From: Pseudomonas putida
Lineage (GTDB): Bacteria > Pseudomonadota > Gammaproteobacteria > Pseudomonadales > Pseudomonadaceae
Assembly (NCBI RefSeq): GCF_004357765.1
Contig: NZ_SMTE01000020.1
Span: forward strand, 1-64,000
DNA: 64,000 bases
Reading direction: 5' to 3'
Within the stretch, counting starts at the first letter, position 1. Every line of letters starts with the position of its first letter. Below, in pieces: positions 49,154 to 58,353 of the stretch. The notes under the pieces are model-generated. The model made no database searches and had not been told where the DNA came from. It saw nothing but the letters and a program-made list of their open reading frames with translations. The position numbers were made by a program, and so were the translations under genes.

Positions 49154-51601
49154 CTAGCGAATTTTGTTCCGGTCGCGTATGAGGCTTTGCTTATCGAAAG
49201 CATCAACTTCGATGACGAGCCGGCGAACTTTTTCCGCTTCTCGGAGTGCCTGCCCTTCCTCTGGCAGCACCGTACCCGCCTCGATTGCCATATCGACCAA
49301 GTTTTGGCCGGAAGTTAGGCTTATGTCGCCCCGTTTGATCGCCTCTCGTACCTTGTGGCGTAGAGGCGCTGTAGCGTCCAGCAAATCGTTCGCCCGTTGC
49401 AGCGCCGCCACCGGGTCGCCTTCGGCCTGAGGCCTGAAGCAGCCGGCCAACAACTCTTCCAGCGCAGGGTCGCCCTTGTGACGGCCGATCAGCGCCGCGA
49501 CCTCGGCATCCAGTTCGTCACTTGGCCCGGTATGGCGACGGCCAAAGGGGAACACCAGCACGCGCAGGGCGCAGCCGACGAAGCGGTTGGGGAAGTTGTC
49601 GAGCAAGCGATCCAGTGCTTTTTCCGCCTGACCCAGGCTTTCTTCCATCGCCCAACGGAGCAAGGGCCGCATGTGTTCGGGCGATCCCAGGTCGTGATAA
49701 CGCTTGAGCGCGGCGCTGGACAGGTAAAGGTAGCTGAGCACATCCCCCAGGCGAGCACTGAGTCGCTCACGGCGCTTGAGGGCACCGCCGAGCAGCATCA
49801 TCGACAGGTCCGCCAACAGGGCGAAGGCCGCTGCCTGGCGGTTGAGGGCGCGGAAGTAGCCTTGGCTCAGGGCATCGCCGGGCACCTTCTCCAGCAAGCC
49901 CAGGCCGAGGTTGTAGACCAAGGTGCTGGACGCGTTACCGGCGGCGAACATGATGTGCTTCATCAGCAGGTCATCGAACTCGCGCAGCGCCTGGTCGTGG
50001 TCCTGGCGCCCGGCCAGAGCCATCTCCTTGAGCACGAACGGGTGGCAGCGGATGGCGCCTTGGCCGAAGATCATCAGGTTGCGCGAAAGGATATTGGCGC
50101 CTTCGACCGTGATGAAGATCGGCGCCCCTTGCCAGTTGCGCCCCAGGTAGTTGTTCGGGCCCATGATGATGCCCTTGCCACCGTGCACGTCCATGGCGTG
50201 CTGGATGCACTCACGGCCGCGTTCGGTGAGGTGGTACTTGAGGATCGCCGATAGCACCGAGGGCTTTTCGCCCAGGTCCACGGCCTTGGCGGTCAGCAGG
50301 CGGGCGCTGTCCATCAGCCAGGCATTGCCGCCGATGCGCGCCAACGATTCCTGGATGCCTTCGAACGCCGCCAGTGGCACGTTGAACTGCTCGCGGATGT
50401 TGGCGTACTGGCCGGTGACCAGGCTGGTGTACTTGGCAGCGCCCGTGCCGACGGCAGGCAGCGAGATGGAGCGGCCTACCGACAGGCAGTTCATCAACAT
50501 CATCCAACCCTTGCCGAGCATGTCCTGGCCGCCGATCAGGTAGTCCAGCGGCACGAACACGTCCTTGCCGCTGTTGGGGCCGTTCATGAAGGCGGCGCCC
50601 AGGGGCAGGTGGCGCTTGCCGATGTCGACGCCGGGGGTGTCGGTGGGGATCAGCGCCAGGCTGATGCCCAGTTCTTCCTGTTCGCTCAGCAGGTGGTCAG
50701 GGTCGTAGGCCTTGAAAGCCAGGCCCAGCAGCGTGGCCACCGGGCCCAGGGTGATATAGCGTTTTTCCCAGTTCAGGCGCAGGCCGATGACTTCCTCGCC
50801 GTTCCATTGGCCTTTGCAGATGACCCCGGTATCTGGCATGGCACCAGCATCGGAGCCCGCCAGCGGGCCGGTCAGGGCGAAGCAGGGGATGTCCTCGCCG
50901 CTGGCCAGGCGCGGCAGGTAGTGGTTGCGCTGTTCGTCGGTGCCGTAGTGCAGCAGCAGTTCGGCAGGACCGAGGGAGTTGGGCACCATCACCGTGGAGG
51001 CGAGGTCGCCGCTGCGGGTGGCGAGTTTCATCGCGACCTGGGAGTGAGCATAGGCACTGAAGCCCTTGCCGCCATATTCCTTGGGAATGATCAGGGCGAA
51101 GAAACCGTTGGATTTGATATGCGCCCACGCCTCTGGCGGCAGGTCGAGGTCTTGGCCGATCTGCCAGTCGCTGACCATGGCACACAGTTCCTCGGTGGGG
51201 CCGTCGATGAAGGCTTGTTCTTCATCGGTGAGTTTCGGCGCCGGGTAGTCGAGCAGCACGCGCCAGTCGGGGCGACCGCTGAACAGCTCGCCGTCCCACC
51301 ACACGGTGCCGGCATCGATGGCTTCGCGCTCGGTCTGCGACATTGGCGGCAGGGTGCGCTGGAACCATTTGAACACCGGGGCGGTGAATACCTTCTGCCG
51401 CCATTGCGGCAGGGCCACCAGGGCGATTTTCAGGGCCAGCACCAACCACAGCAACGTCAGCAACCAGCCGGGGGCGCTGCTGAAGATGCCCATCAGCAGC
51501 ACGTAGGCCGCAAGAATGCCGAGTATCTGCAAGGGCGCCAGGCGCCGGTGCGTGAGGTACGCCGCACCGATCACCAGCACCACCAACCACAACAGCAACA
51601 T
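49154..51601 (-). CDS. fadE: acyl-CoA dehydrogenase FadE
   Basis: 815 residues, matching E. coli FadE (814). First oxidation step of fatty acid beta-oxidation. Two N-terminal hydrophobic segments (residues 1-18 and 27-62) tether it to the membrane. The dehydrogenase core has IIPKEYGGKGFSAYAHSQ, FALTGPLAGSDAGAMPDTG (FAD region), NGPNSGKDVFVPLDYLIGG, and QHAMDVHGGKGIIMGPNNYL; a long FadE-specific C-terminal domain follows. AAGGAGGAACGA precedes the ATG. As I recall, in P. aeruginosa the homologue (PA2815) lies close to PA2817, so this gene marks the end of the accessory segment. Confidence 0.95.
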   Translation of the reverse strand: MLLLWLVVLVIGAAYLTHRRLAPLQILGILAAYVLLMGIFSSAPGWLLTLLWLVLALKIALVALPQWRQKVFTAPVFKWFQRTLPPMSQTEREAIDAGTVWWDGELFSGRPDWRVLLDYPAPKLTDEEQAFIDGPTEELCAMVSDWQIGQDLDLPPEAWAHIKSNGFFALIIPKEYGGKGFSAYAHSQVAMKLATRSGDLASTVMVPNSLGPAELLLHYGTDEQRNHYLPRLASGEDIPCFALTGPLAGSDAGAMPDTGVICKGQWNGEEVIGLRLNWEKRYITLGPVATLLGLAFKAYDPDHLLSEQEELGISLALIPTDTPGVDIGKRHLPLGAAFMNGPNSGKDVFVPLDYLIGGQDMLGKGWMMLMNCLSVGRSISLPAVGTGAAKYTSLVTGQYANIREQFNVPLAAFEGIQESLARIGGNAWLMDSARLLTAKAVDLGEKPSVLSAILKYHLTERGRECIQHAMDVHGGKGIIMGPNNYLGRNWQGAPIFITVEGANILSRNLMIFGQGAIRCHPFVLKEMALAGRQDHDQALREFDDLLMKHIMFAAGNASSTLVYNLGLGLLEKVPGDALSQGYFRALNRQAAAFALLADLSMMLLGGALKRRERLSARLGDVLSYLYLSSAALKRYHDLGSPEHMRPLLRWAMEESLGQAEKALDRLLDNFPNRFVGCALRVLVFPFGRRHTGPSDELDAEVAALIGRHKGDPALEELLAGCFRPQAEGDPVAALQRANDLLDATAPLRHKVREAIKRGDISLTSGQNLVDMAIEAGTVLPEEGQALREAEKVRRLVIEVDAFDKQSLIRDRNKIR

Positions 51602-51726
51602 ATTCGTTCCTCCTTGGAGCCAGGGGCATTAGCCGTTTAACAAAGCTTAGACGCAGTGCTGTAAACGGCAGGGTCTGAACAGTGACAGGGTGTGGCGGTG
51701 GGAGTTTCAGTCCATTGTTTGTCTGG

Positions 51727-51809
51727 ACCGGCCTCTTCGCGGGCAAGCCCGCTCCCACAGGTACGGCGCCGTACTTGTAGGAGCGGGCTTGTCCCGCGAA
51801 GAGGCCGGT
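51727..51809. repeat. REP doublet
   Basis: Inverted REPs (GGCCTCTTCGCGGGCAAGCC and its partner ending GTCCCGCGAAGAGGCCGG) between fadE and the GST gene. It is the first REP after the accessory segment. Confidence 0.88.
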
Positions 51810-51865
51810 ACAGACACCAAAGGTCTGGAGTAGACTCACGCTTCCTCACCTATAAGGACGTTGCC

Positions 51866-52486
51866 ATGCTGAAGATCTGGGGCCGTAAGAATTCGAGCAA
51901 TGTGCGCAAGGCACTGTGGATCGCCCACGAACTGGGTCTGGATTTCGAGTCGATCGACGCCGGTGGCGCCTTCGGCGTGGTCGACGAACCGCACTACCGG
52001 GCCCGCAACCCCAATGGGCTGGTGCCGATGCTCGAGGATGGCGATCTGACCCTGTGGGAGTCCAATACGATCGTCCGCTATCTGTGCGCCGAGTATGGCG
52101 CGGAGCAGGGCTGGTACATCGAGGACCCGCGCCAGCGCGCCCTGGCCGACAAGTGGATGGACTGGACCTCGTCCTTCGCCACGCCGTTCCGTCCGCTATT
52201 CTGGGGCCTGCTGCGCACCCCCGAAGACCAGCGCGACTGGGTGGCGATCAACGCTGCGCAGAAACAGTGCGCCCAGCTGTTGGCCATCGCCGACGAAACC
52301 CTGGCCAAGCAGCCGTTCCTTTCAGGTGACCAGATCGGCATGGGCGACATCCCATTGGGCAGCTTCATCTATGCCTGGTTCGAGATGCCCATCGAGCGTC
52401 CGGCGATGCATCACCTGGAGGCCTGGTACGAGCGGCTCAAGTCGCGTCCGGCCTATCAGGCCGCGGTGATGACCGCGTTGACCTGA
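51866..52486 (+). CDS. glutathione S-transferase family protein
   Basis: 206 residues. The thioredoxin-like N-terminal domain starts MLKIWGRKNSSNVRKALW, with the active-site Ser near residue 10-11 and NGLVPMLEDGDLTLWESNTIVRYL carrying the glutathione-binding VP and ES residues. The helical C-terminal domain includes GDQIGMGDIPLGSFIYAWF. It belongs to the beta/theta-like bacterial GSTs; substrate unknown. The start at 51866 follows AAGGACG; a longer frame upstream overlaps the REP. Confidence 0.92.
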   Translation: MLKIWGRKNSSNVRKALWIAHELGLDFESIDAGGAFGVVDEPHYRARNPNGLVPMLEDGDLTLWESNTIVRYLCAEYGAEQGWYIEDPRQRALADKWMDWTSSFATPFRPLFWGLLRTPEDQRDWVAINAAQKQCAQLLAIADETLAKQPFLSGDQIGMGDIPLGSFIYAWFEMPIERPAMHHLEAWYERLKSRPAYQAAVMTALT

Positions 52487-52630
52487 TCGAACACCTTGGC
52501 TATTTCGATAGTCACTATCAATAGACGTGACTGTACTTGTGCGGCCAGGGCTTGCACCATGGCCGTACTCACTGCGCCAGTGACCTGATCTGGCGTGTCC
52601 TGCACCTTTATCCTCGGTAAGTGACCCGCT

Positions 52631-53563
52631 ATGAGTTCCGCACTGTCCATTCGACAGCTGACCAAGACCTACGGCAACGGCTTCCAAGCCCTCAAGGGCA
52701 TCGACCTGGACGTCGCCGAAGGTGACTTCTTCGCCTTGCTCGGCCCCAACGGCGCCGGCAAGTCCACCACCATCGGCATCCTCTCGACCCTGGTCAACAA
52801 GACCAGCGGCACGGTCAACGTGTTCGGCCATGACCTCGACCGCGAGCCGGCGGCGCTCAAGCGCTGCCTGGGCGTGGTGCCGCAGGAATTCAACTTCAAC
52901 CAGTTCGAGAAGTGCTTCGACATCGTCGTGACCCAGGCCGGCTACTATGGCATCCCGCCGAAAGTCGCCAAGGCCCGTGCCGAGCAGTACCTGACCCAGC
53001 TCGGCCTGTGGGACAAGCGCGACGTGCCGTCGCGCTCGTTGTCCGGTGGCATGAAGCGGCGCCTGATGATCGCCCGCGCACTGATCCACGAGCCGCGCCT
53101 GCTGATCCTCGACGAGCCGACCGCTGGGGTCGACATCGAGCTGCGCCGTTCGATGTGGAGCTTCCTGACCGAGCTCAACCAGAAAGGCATCACCATCATT
53201 CTCACCACCCACTACCTCGAGGAAGCCGAGCAGCTGTGCCGCAACATCGGCATCATCGACCACGGCACCATCGTCGAGAACACCAGCATGCGCCAGTTGC
53301 TGGGCAAGTTGCACGTCGAGACCTTCGTCCTCGACCTCAAGCGCGACCTGCCTGCCGCACCTGTGCTGCAGGGCTACCCGTGCCGGTTGATCAACCCGCA
53401 CAGCCTGGAAGTGCAGGTGGACAAGGAAATCGGCATCACCGCGCTGTTCGGCCAACTGGCACTGCAGAACATCGAGGTGCAGAGCCTGCGCAACAAGACC
53501 AACCGACTCGAGGAGCTGTTCGTGTCCCTGGTGGAAAAAAACCTGTCGAAGGTGGCGGTATGA
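52631..53563 (+). CDS. ABC-2 exporter ATP-binding protein (YadG type)
   Basis: 310 residues. Walker A GPNGAGKST (about residues 38-46), signature SLSGGMKRRL, Walker B LLILDEPTAGVD and the switch His in TTHYLEEAEQL. The C-terminal extension of about 80 residues is as in YadG. The ATG of the permease overlaps its TGA by four bases (ATGA). The pair resembles E. coli YadGH, an ABC-2 exporter of unknown substrate. Confidence 0.93.
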   Translation: MSSALSIRQLTKTYGNGFQALKGIDLDVAEGDFFALLGPNGAGKSTTIGILSTLVNKTSGTVNVFGHDLDREPAALKRCLGVVPQEFNFNQFEKCFDIVVTQAGYYGIPPKVAKARAEQYLTQLGLWDKRDVPSRSLSGGMKRRLMIARALIHEPRLLILDEPTAGVDIELRRSMWSFLTELNQKGITIILTTHYLEEAEQLCRNIGIIDHGTIVENTSMRQLLGKLHVETFVLDLKRDLPAAPVLQGYPCRLINPHSLEVQVDKEIGITALFGQLALQNIEVQSLRNKTNRLEELFVSLVEKNLSKVAV

Positions 53564-54339
53564 GTGTGGAGCTGCGCACCAACTGGGTCGCCCTGAACAC
53601 CATCGTCTACCGCGAAGTGCGGCGCTTCCTGCGCATCTGGCCGCAGACCTTGCTGCCCCCGGCGATCACCATGGTCCTGTACTTCGTCATCTTCGGTAAC
53701 CTGATCGGTCGGCAGATCGGCGACATGGGTGGCTTCACCTACATGGAGTACATCGTGCCTGGGCTGATCATGATGTCGGTGATCACCAACTCCTACGGCA
53801 ATGTGGTGTCGAGCTTCTTCGGCAGCAAGTTCCAGCGTTCGATCGAAGAGCTGATGGTTTCGCCGGTGTCGCCGCACACCATTCTCGTCGGCTATGTGCT
53901 GGGCGGCGTGCTGCGGGGTCTGGCGGTGGGCGTGATCGTGACGATCCTGTCGTTGTTCTTCACCCATCTGCAGGTGCATCACCTGGGCGTCACGGTCATC
54001 GTGGTGCTGCTGACGGCGACCATCTTTTCGCTGCTTGGCTTCGTCAACGCGGTCTTCGCGCGTAATTTCGACGATATCTCGATCATCCCGACCTTCGTCC
54101 TGACGCCGCTGACCTACCTGGGTGGGGTGTTCTACTCGATCAACCTGTTGCCGCCGTTCTGGCAGGCGGTGTCGTTGGCCAACCCGGTGCTGCACATGGT
54201 CAACTCGTTCCGCTACGGCATCCTAGGGGTGTCGGATATCAGCATCGGCACGGCGATCACCTTCATGCTGGTGGCCACCGCGGTGCTCTATCTGCTGTGC
54301 GTCCGCCTGTTGGTCAGCGGTCGCGGCATGCGCGCCTGA
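53560..54339 (+). CDS. ABC-2 type permease (YadH type)
   Basis: 259 residues with six hydrophobic segments; the ABC-2 signature region lies at ILTPLTYLGGVFYSINLLPPFWQAVSLANPVLHMVNSFRYG (split here over residues 182-222). The N-terminal coupling helix is NWVALNTIVYREVRRFLRIW. Translationally coupled to the ATPase gene. Its last 117 bases are overlapped by the 3' end of the opposing DUF2062 frame. Confidence 0.93.
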   Translation: MSVELRTNWVALNTIVYREVRRFLRIWPQTLLPPAITMVLYFVIFGNLIGRQIGDMGGFTYMEYIVPGLIMMSVITNSYGNVVSSFFGSKFQRSIEELMVSPVSPHTILVGYVLGGVLRGLAVGVIVTILSLFFTHLQVHHLGVTVIVVLLTATIFSLLGFVNAVFARNFDDISIIPTFVLTPLTYLGGVFYSINLLPPFWQAVSLANPVLHMVNSFRYGILGVSDISIGTAITFMLVATAVLYLLCVRLLVSGRGMRA

Positions 54340-54855
54340 GACCTTGCACCGGCATTGGCGCCGACGCCACTGCCGGCCCACCCACCAACGCCAGTAGAGC
54401 ATGGTGCTGAAGTAGCCGAGGATGCCCAGCACCACGCCGCAGACCACCGAACCGAGCAGGAACGGTTGCCACAGGGTCGACAGCTGGTCGCTGATCCATT
54501 GGAAGGTCAGCTCGTCGGGCAAGGTGCGAGGCGGCACCTGCATCAGCCAGGCACCGGTCATGTAGGTGGCGAAGAACACCGGCGGCATGGTCAGCGGATT
54601 GGTCAGCCACACCAGGCTCACGGCGATCGGCAGGTTGCCGCGAACCGGGATGGCCAGGGCGGCAGCCAGCAGCATCTGCGCCGGCATCGGGATCAGCGCG
54701 GCGAACAGGCCTACGCCCATGGCCCGGGCCACCGAATGGCGGTTCAGGTGCCACAGGTTCGGATCATGCAGCAGCCGCCCGAAGAAGCGCAGGGATTTGT
54801 GTTCCCGAATGCTGGTCGGATCCGGCATGTAGCGTTTGAAAAGTCGGCGCGGCAT
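54223..54855 (-). CDS. DUF2062 membrane protein with unusual C-terminal extension
   Basis: 210 residues from the ATG at 54855 (MPRRLFKRYMPDP). DUF2062 hallmarks: LHDPNLWHLNRHSVARAMGVGLFAALIPMP, WLTNPLTMPP, and a transmembrane pair ending at GYFSTMLYWRWWVGRQWRRRQ (about residue 172). As I recall, homologues end about here; this frame continues about 38 residues of low-complexity His/Gln/Asp sequence antisense to the yadH-like gene. That suggests loss of the normal stop codon or a sequencing error. Function unknown; found near envelope and competence genes. Confidence 0.8.
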   Translation of the reverse strand: MPRRLFKRYMPDPTSIREHKSLRFFGRLLHDPNLWHLNRHSVARAMGVGLFAALIPMPAQMLLAAALAIPVRGNLPIAVSLVWLTNPLTMPPVFFATYMTGAWLMQVPPRTLPDELTFQWISDQLSTLWQPFLLGSVVCGVVLGILGYFSTMLYWRWWVGRQWRRRQCRCKVSGAHAATADQQADAQQIEHRGGHQHEGDRRADADIRHP

Positions 54856-54998
54856 GTAGGCTCCCGGAGCGTGGATCCTGGCAGTATGCCTGTGTTGGGC
54901 CTCGCCCTCGTTTAGAGTTTGTGACAATTGTTGAAAGAGCCCAACCTCGATCTGCGCTTAGCATGATCGGGTGATTTCGCTTCTGGAGCTCTACCTCT

Positions 54999-57233
54999 AT
55001 GCGCACAGGGATGTTTGCGCTTGCGCTCGGGCTGCTTGGCCTGGGTCTGCTTCCGGAATTGCCATCGGTCGGATGGCTTTGCCTGATGCTGCTGAGCGGT
55101 ATCGGCTGCGCCTTCACCAGGCTGTGGCCGTTGGGCTGTTTCCTGCTCGGGCTGTGCTGGGCCTGCTGGTCGGCGCAACAGGCGTTGGACGATCGTCTGG
55201 CGCCGCAGCTCGATGGTCGCACGTTGTGGCTGGAGGGCAGGGTGGTTGGCTTGCCCAGTCGTACCGCGCAGGGCGTGCGGTTCGAACTGGAGCAACCACA
55301 GTCGCGCCGTGCCCGATTGCCAGGGCGTATCCAGGTGAGCTGGTTCGATGGGCCCGCCGTGCAGACCGGGGAACGTTGGCGGCTGGCGGTGACCTTGCAG
55401 CGTCCGACGGGGTTGTCCAACCCCCACGGTCCGGATCGCCAGGCGCAATTGCTGGCGCGGCGGATCGGCGCTACCGGTACGGTCAAGGCCGGGGAGTTGG
55501 TCGACGCCGCAACGCCGGGATGGCGGCACGCCTTGCGCGAGCGGCTGCTGGCGCTCGACGCCCATGGCCGGGAAGCGGTACTGGCGGCGCTGGTGCTGGG
55601 CGATGGTTCGGGCTTGGCGCGTCAGGATTGGCAAGTACTGCAAGCCACCGGCACAGTGCATCTGCTGGTGATTTCCGGACAGCATATCGGCCTGGTCGCC
55701 GGCCTGGTGTATGCCTTGGTCGCCGGGCTGGCGCGTTACGGCGTGTGGCCGCAGCGCTGGCCGTGGTTGCCTTGGGCCTGTAGCTTGGCGATGGCGGCGG
55801 CGCTGGTGTATGGCTGGCTGGCCGGTGCGGGCGTCCCGGTGCAGCGCGCTTGCCTGATGCTGGCCGTGGTGCTGGTCTGGCGCCTGCGCTTTCGTCACCT
55901 GGGCGCTTTCTTCCCGTGGCTGCTTGCTCTGACCCTGGTCCTGATGGTCGAGCCTTTGGCGGCCTTGCTGCCGGGCTTCTGGTTGTCGTTCGCCGCCGTT
56001 GCGGTGCTGATCTACAGCTTCGGCGCGCGCCTGGGCGGCTGGCGGCCCTGGCAGGCCTGGACGCGGGCGCAATGGGTGATCGCCATCGGCCTGTTGCCGG
56101 TATTGCTGGCGACCGGACTGCCGGTCAGTCTCAGTGCGCCGCTGGCCAACCTGGTGGCCGTGCCGTGGATCAGTCTGGCGGTATTGCCTTTGGCATTGCT
56201 GGGGACCGCACTGTTGCCGATCGGTGGTGTTGGCGAGTCGTTGTTGTGGGTGGCCGGCGGCTTGCTGGAAGTATTGCTGCGTGGGCTCTCCCACCTGGCG
56301 GCGTGGCAACCGGCCTGGGTGCCACCGGCACCGCCGTTCTGGGCCTGGGTCGTGGTGTGCCTGGGCGCGTTGGTGCTGCTGCTGCCCCGTGGCGTGCCGC
56401 TGCGTGGCTTGGGTGCGGTCATGCTGTTGGCGCTTTGGGTCCCCAGGGACGAGGTGCCTCCAGGGCATGTGGAAGTCTGGCAGCTCGATGTCGGTCAGGG
56501 GCTGGCGGTACTGTTGCGTACTCGAAGCCATAGCTTGCTGTACGACGCCGGTCCGGCGTTCGGCGACCACGACCTGGGCGAGCGGGTGGTGTTGCCGACC
56601 TTGCGCAAGCTGGGCGTTCGGCAGCTGGATGTGATGCTGATCAGCCATGCCCATGCCGATCACGCCGGCGGGGCGCCGGCCATTCACCGTGACTTGCCGG
56701 TCGCCCGGGTGTTGGCCGGCGAAGCCGAGGCGCTGCCGGACGCGATGCAGGCCCAGGCATGCGATAACGACGACAGCTGGGAGTGGGACGGGGTGCGTTT
56801 TTCGGTATGGCGTTGGGCACAGGGGCAAAGCAGCAACGACCGCTCCTGCGTGCTGCTGGTCGAGGCCCGGGGCGAGCGCTTGCTGTTGGCCGGCGACATG
56901 GAGGCGGGGGCCGAGCGCGCCTGGCTGGCGGCGACCGACCAGCCGGCAGTCGACTGGTTGCAATCGCCCCATCACGGCAGTCGCAGCTCGTCGACCGAAG
57001 CGTTCATCCGTGCCACGGCGCCTCGTGGCGTGCTGATTTCGCGAGGGCGCAACAATAGCTTCGGGCATCCCCATGGGCAGGTCCTCGAGCGCTATCGGCG
57101 CCATGGGTTGGCGGTGCACGATACGGCGGTGGATGGGGCGTTGCGGCTGATGCTGGGGCGCAGGGGCGAGGTTGAGGGTGTGCGTGAGCAGCGGCGGTGG
57201 TGGCGGGTTATTTCCCTGACCTCCGGCAGATGA
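54999..57233 (+). CDS. comEC: DNA internalization / competence protein ComEC
   Basis: 744 residues. Layout: N-terminal membrane segments with a DUF4131 OB-like periplasmic domain (about 20-170), the Competence domain (about 200-450, with LLVISGQHIGLVAGLVY and GAGVPVQRACLM), and a C-terminal metallo-beta-lactamase domain with LDVGQGLAVLL, LISHAHADHAGGAP and LLAGDMEAGAE. It forms the inner-membrane channel for single-stranded DNA uptake. The HxHxDH motif is intact, so the nuclease-like domain is probably active. Start at 54999 with GGAG 10-14 bases upstream. Confidence 0.95.
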   Translation: MRTGMFALALGLLGLGLLPELPSVGWLCLMLLSGIGCAFTRLWPLGCFLLGLCWACWSAQQALDDRLAPQLDGRTLWLEGRVVGLPSRTAQGVRFELEQPQSRRARLPGRIQVSWFDGPAVQTGERWRLAVTLQRPTGLSNPHGPDRQAQLLARRIGATGTVKAGELVDAATPGWRHALRERLLALDAHGREAVLAALVLGDGSGLARQDWQVLQATGTVHLLVISGQHIGLVAGLVYALVAGLARYGVWPQRWPWLPWACSLAMAAALVYGWLAGAGVPVQRACLMLAVVLVWRLRFRHLGAFFPWLLALTLVLMVEPLAALLPGFWLSFAAVAVLIYSFGARLGGWRPWQAWTRAQWVIAIGLLPVLLATGLPVSLSAPLANLVAVPWISLAVLPLALLGTALLPIGGVGESLLWVAGGLLEVLLRGLSHLAAWQPAWVPPAPPFWAWVVVCLGALVLLLPRGVPLRGLGAVMLLALWVPRDEVPPGHVEVWQLDVGQGLAVLLRTRSHSLLYDAGPAFGDHDLGERVVLPTLRKLGVRQLDVMLISHAHADHAGGAPAIHRDLPVARVLAGEAEALPDAMQAQACDNDDSWEWDGVRFSVWRWAQGQSSNDRSCVLLVEARGERLLLAGDMEAGAERAWLAATDQPAVDWLQSPHHGSRSSSTEAFIRATAPRGVLISRGRNNSFGHPHGQVLERYRRHGLAVHDTAVDGALRLMLGRRGEVEGVREQRRWWRVISLTSGR

Positions 57234-57286
57234 GCCCTCCGCCAGCGTATGGTAGAGTGGCGACCATTTTTCAGAGGGGCGTTACC

Positions 57287-57922
57287 GTGTGGGAATTGGT
57301 CAAGTCCGGTGGTTGGATGATGCTGCCGATCATTCTGAGCTCCATCGTCGCCATGGCTATCGTCGTCGAGCGTCTGTGGACCCTGCGCGCCAGTCGCGTC
57401 ACGCCGCCGCACCTGTTGGGCCAGGTGTGGATGTGGATCAAGGACAAGCAACTCACCAGTGACAAGCTCAAGGCCCTGCGCGCCGACTCGCCGCTGGGGG
57501 AGATTCTCGCGGCGGGCCTCGCCAATTCGCGCCATGGCCGCGACATTATGAAAGAATGCATCGAGGAAGCCGCCTCGCGCGTGATCCATGAGCTCGAACG
57601 CTACATCAGTACCCTCGGCACCATCGCCGCCATGGCCCCCTTGCTGGGCTTGCTGGGTACGGTGCTGGGCATGATCGATATCTTCAGCGCCTTCATGGGC
57701 TCGCAAATGACGGCCAACGCCGCGGTGCTCGCCGGCGGTATTTCCAAGGCCCTGGTCACCACCGCAGCCGGTTTGATGGTCGGTATCCCGGCGGTGTTCT
57801 TCCACCGTTTCCTGCTGCGCCGCATCGACGAATTGGTGGTGGGCATGGAGCAGGAGGCCATCAAGCTGGTCGAGGTGTTGCAGGGCGACCGTGAAGTCGA
57901 AGTGGCCGGAGGCAAGGCGTGA
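57287..57922 (+). CDS. exbB: MotA/TolQ/ExbB proton channel family protein
   Basis: 211 residues from a GTG start at 57287 (first residues MWELVKSGGW), preceded by AGAGGGG. Three membrane segments: about 9-30, 108-132 and 147-170. MAPLLGLLGTVLGMIDIF and GGISKALVTTAAGLMVGIP are the TolQ/ExbB signatures. With the ExbD-like protein it forms a proton-driven energiser of an outer-membrane transporter; no TonB gene is adjacent, so the client is unclear. The stop overlaps the exbD-like start by four bases (GTGA). First gene of a seven-gene unit running to murB. Confidence 0.9.
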   Translation: MWELVKSGGWMMLPIILSSIVAMAIVVERLWTLRASRVTPPHLLGQVWMWIKDKQLTSDKLKALRADSPLGEILAAGLANSRHGRDIMKECIEEAASRVIHELERYISTLGTIAAMAPLLGLLGTVLGMIDIFSAFMGSQMTANAAVLAGGISKALVTTAAGLMVGIPAVFFHRFLLRRIDELVVGMEQEAIKLVEVLQGDREVEVAGGKA

Positions 57923-58353
57923 AGTTCCGGCGCAATCGCCAGCGCGAGAACGTCGACATCAATCTGGCGTCGCTGATCGATGTGGTGTTCGTCTTGCTGC
58001 TGTTCTTCGTGGTCACCACCACGTTCACTCGCGAGACCCAGCTGCGCGTCGAACTGCCCGAGGCGACCAGCGCCGAACGGCCACCGGCCGACCAGGACAA
58101 GCTGGTTGAAGTCACCATCAGCGCCGACGGCGTGTACTCGGTGAACAACCACCTGCTGCCCAAGAGCGACCTCGCCACCCTGACCGAGGCGATCGAGCGT
58201 GAGTCCGGGGGTGACAATACCCTGCCGTTCGCCATCAGCGCCGACGGCAAGACGCCGCACCAGGCCGTGATCACTGCAATGGATGCCGCCGGCAAGCTCG
58301 GCTTCAGCCAATTGCGCATGACCACCGTCGAGGCGGCCCAGGGGACTCCCTGA
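57919..58353 (+). CDS. exbD: ExbD/TolR family protein
   Basis: 144 residues, GTG start. A cytoplasmic N-tail ([21 protein letters not shown]) is followed by one membrane helix with the conserved Asp ([19 protein letters not shown]) and a periplasmic domain. The TolR/ExbD fold ends [10 protein letters not shown]. Partner of the upstream channel protein. The lpxK start overlaps its stop by one base, so expression is coupled to lipid A synthesis. Confidence 0.92.
   Translation: MKFRRNRQRENVDINLASLIDVVFVLLLFFVVTTTFTRETQLRVELPEATSAERPPADQDKLVEVTISADGVYSVNNHLLPKSDLATLTEAIERESGGDNTLPFAISADGKTPHQAVITAMDAAGKLGFSQLRMTTVEAAQGTP

Noticed and set aside
54999-57233. Minus-strand 735-codon frame opposite comEC
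   Set aside because: Low-complexity His/Gln/Arg sequence produced by antisense reading of comEC, which has all expected domains.
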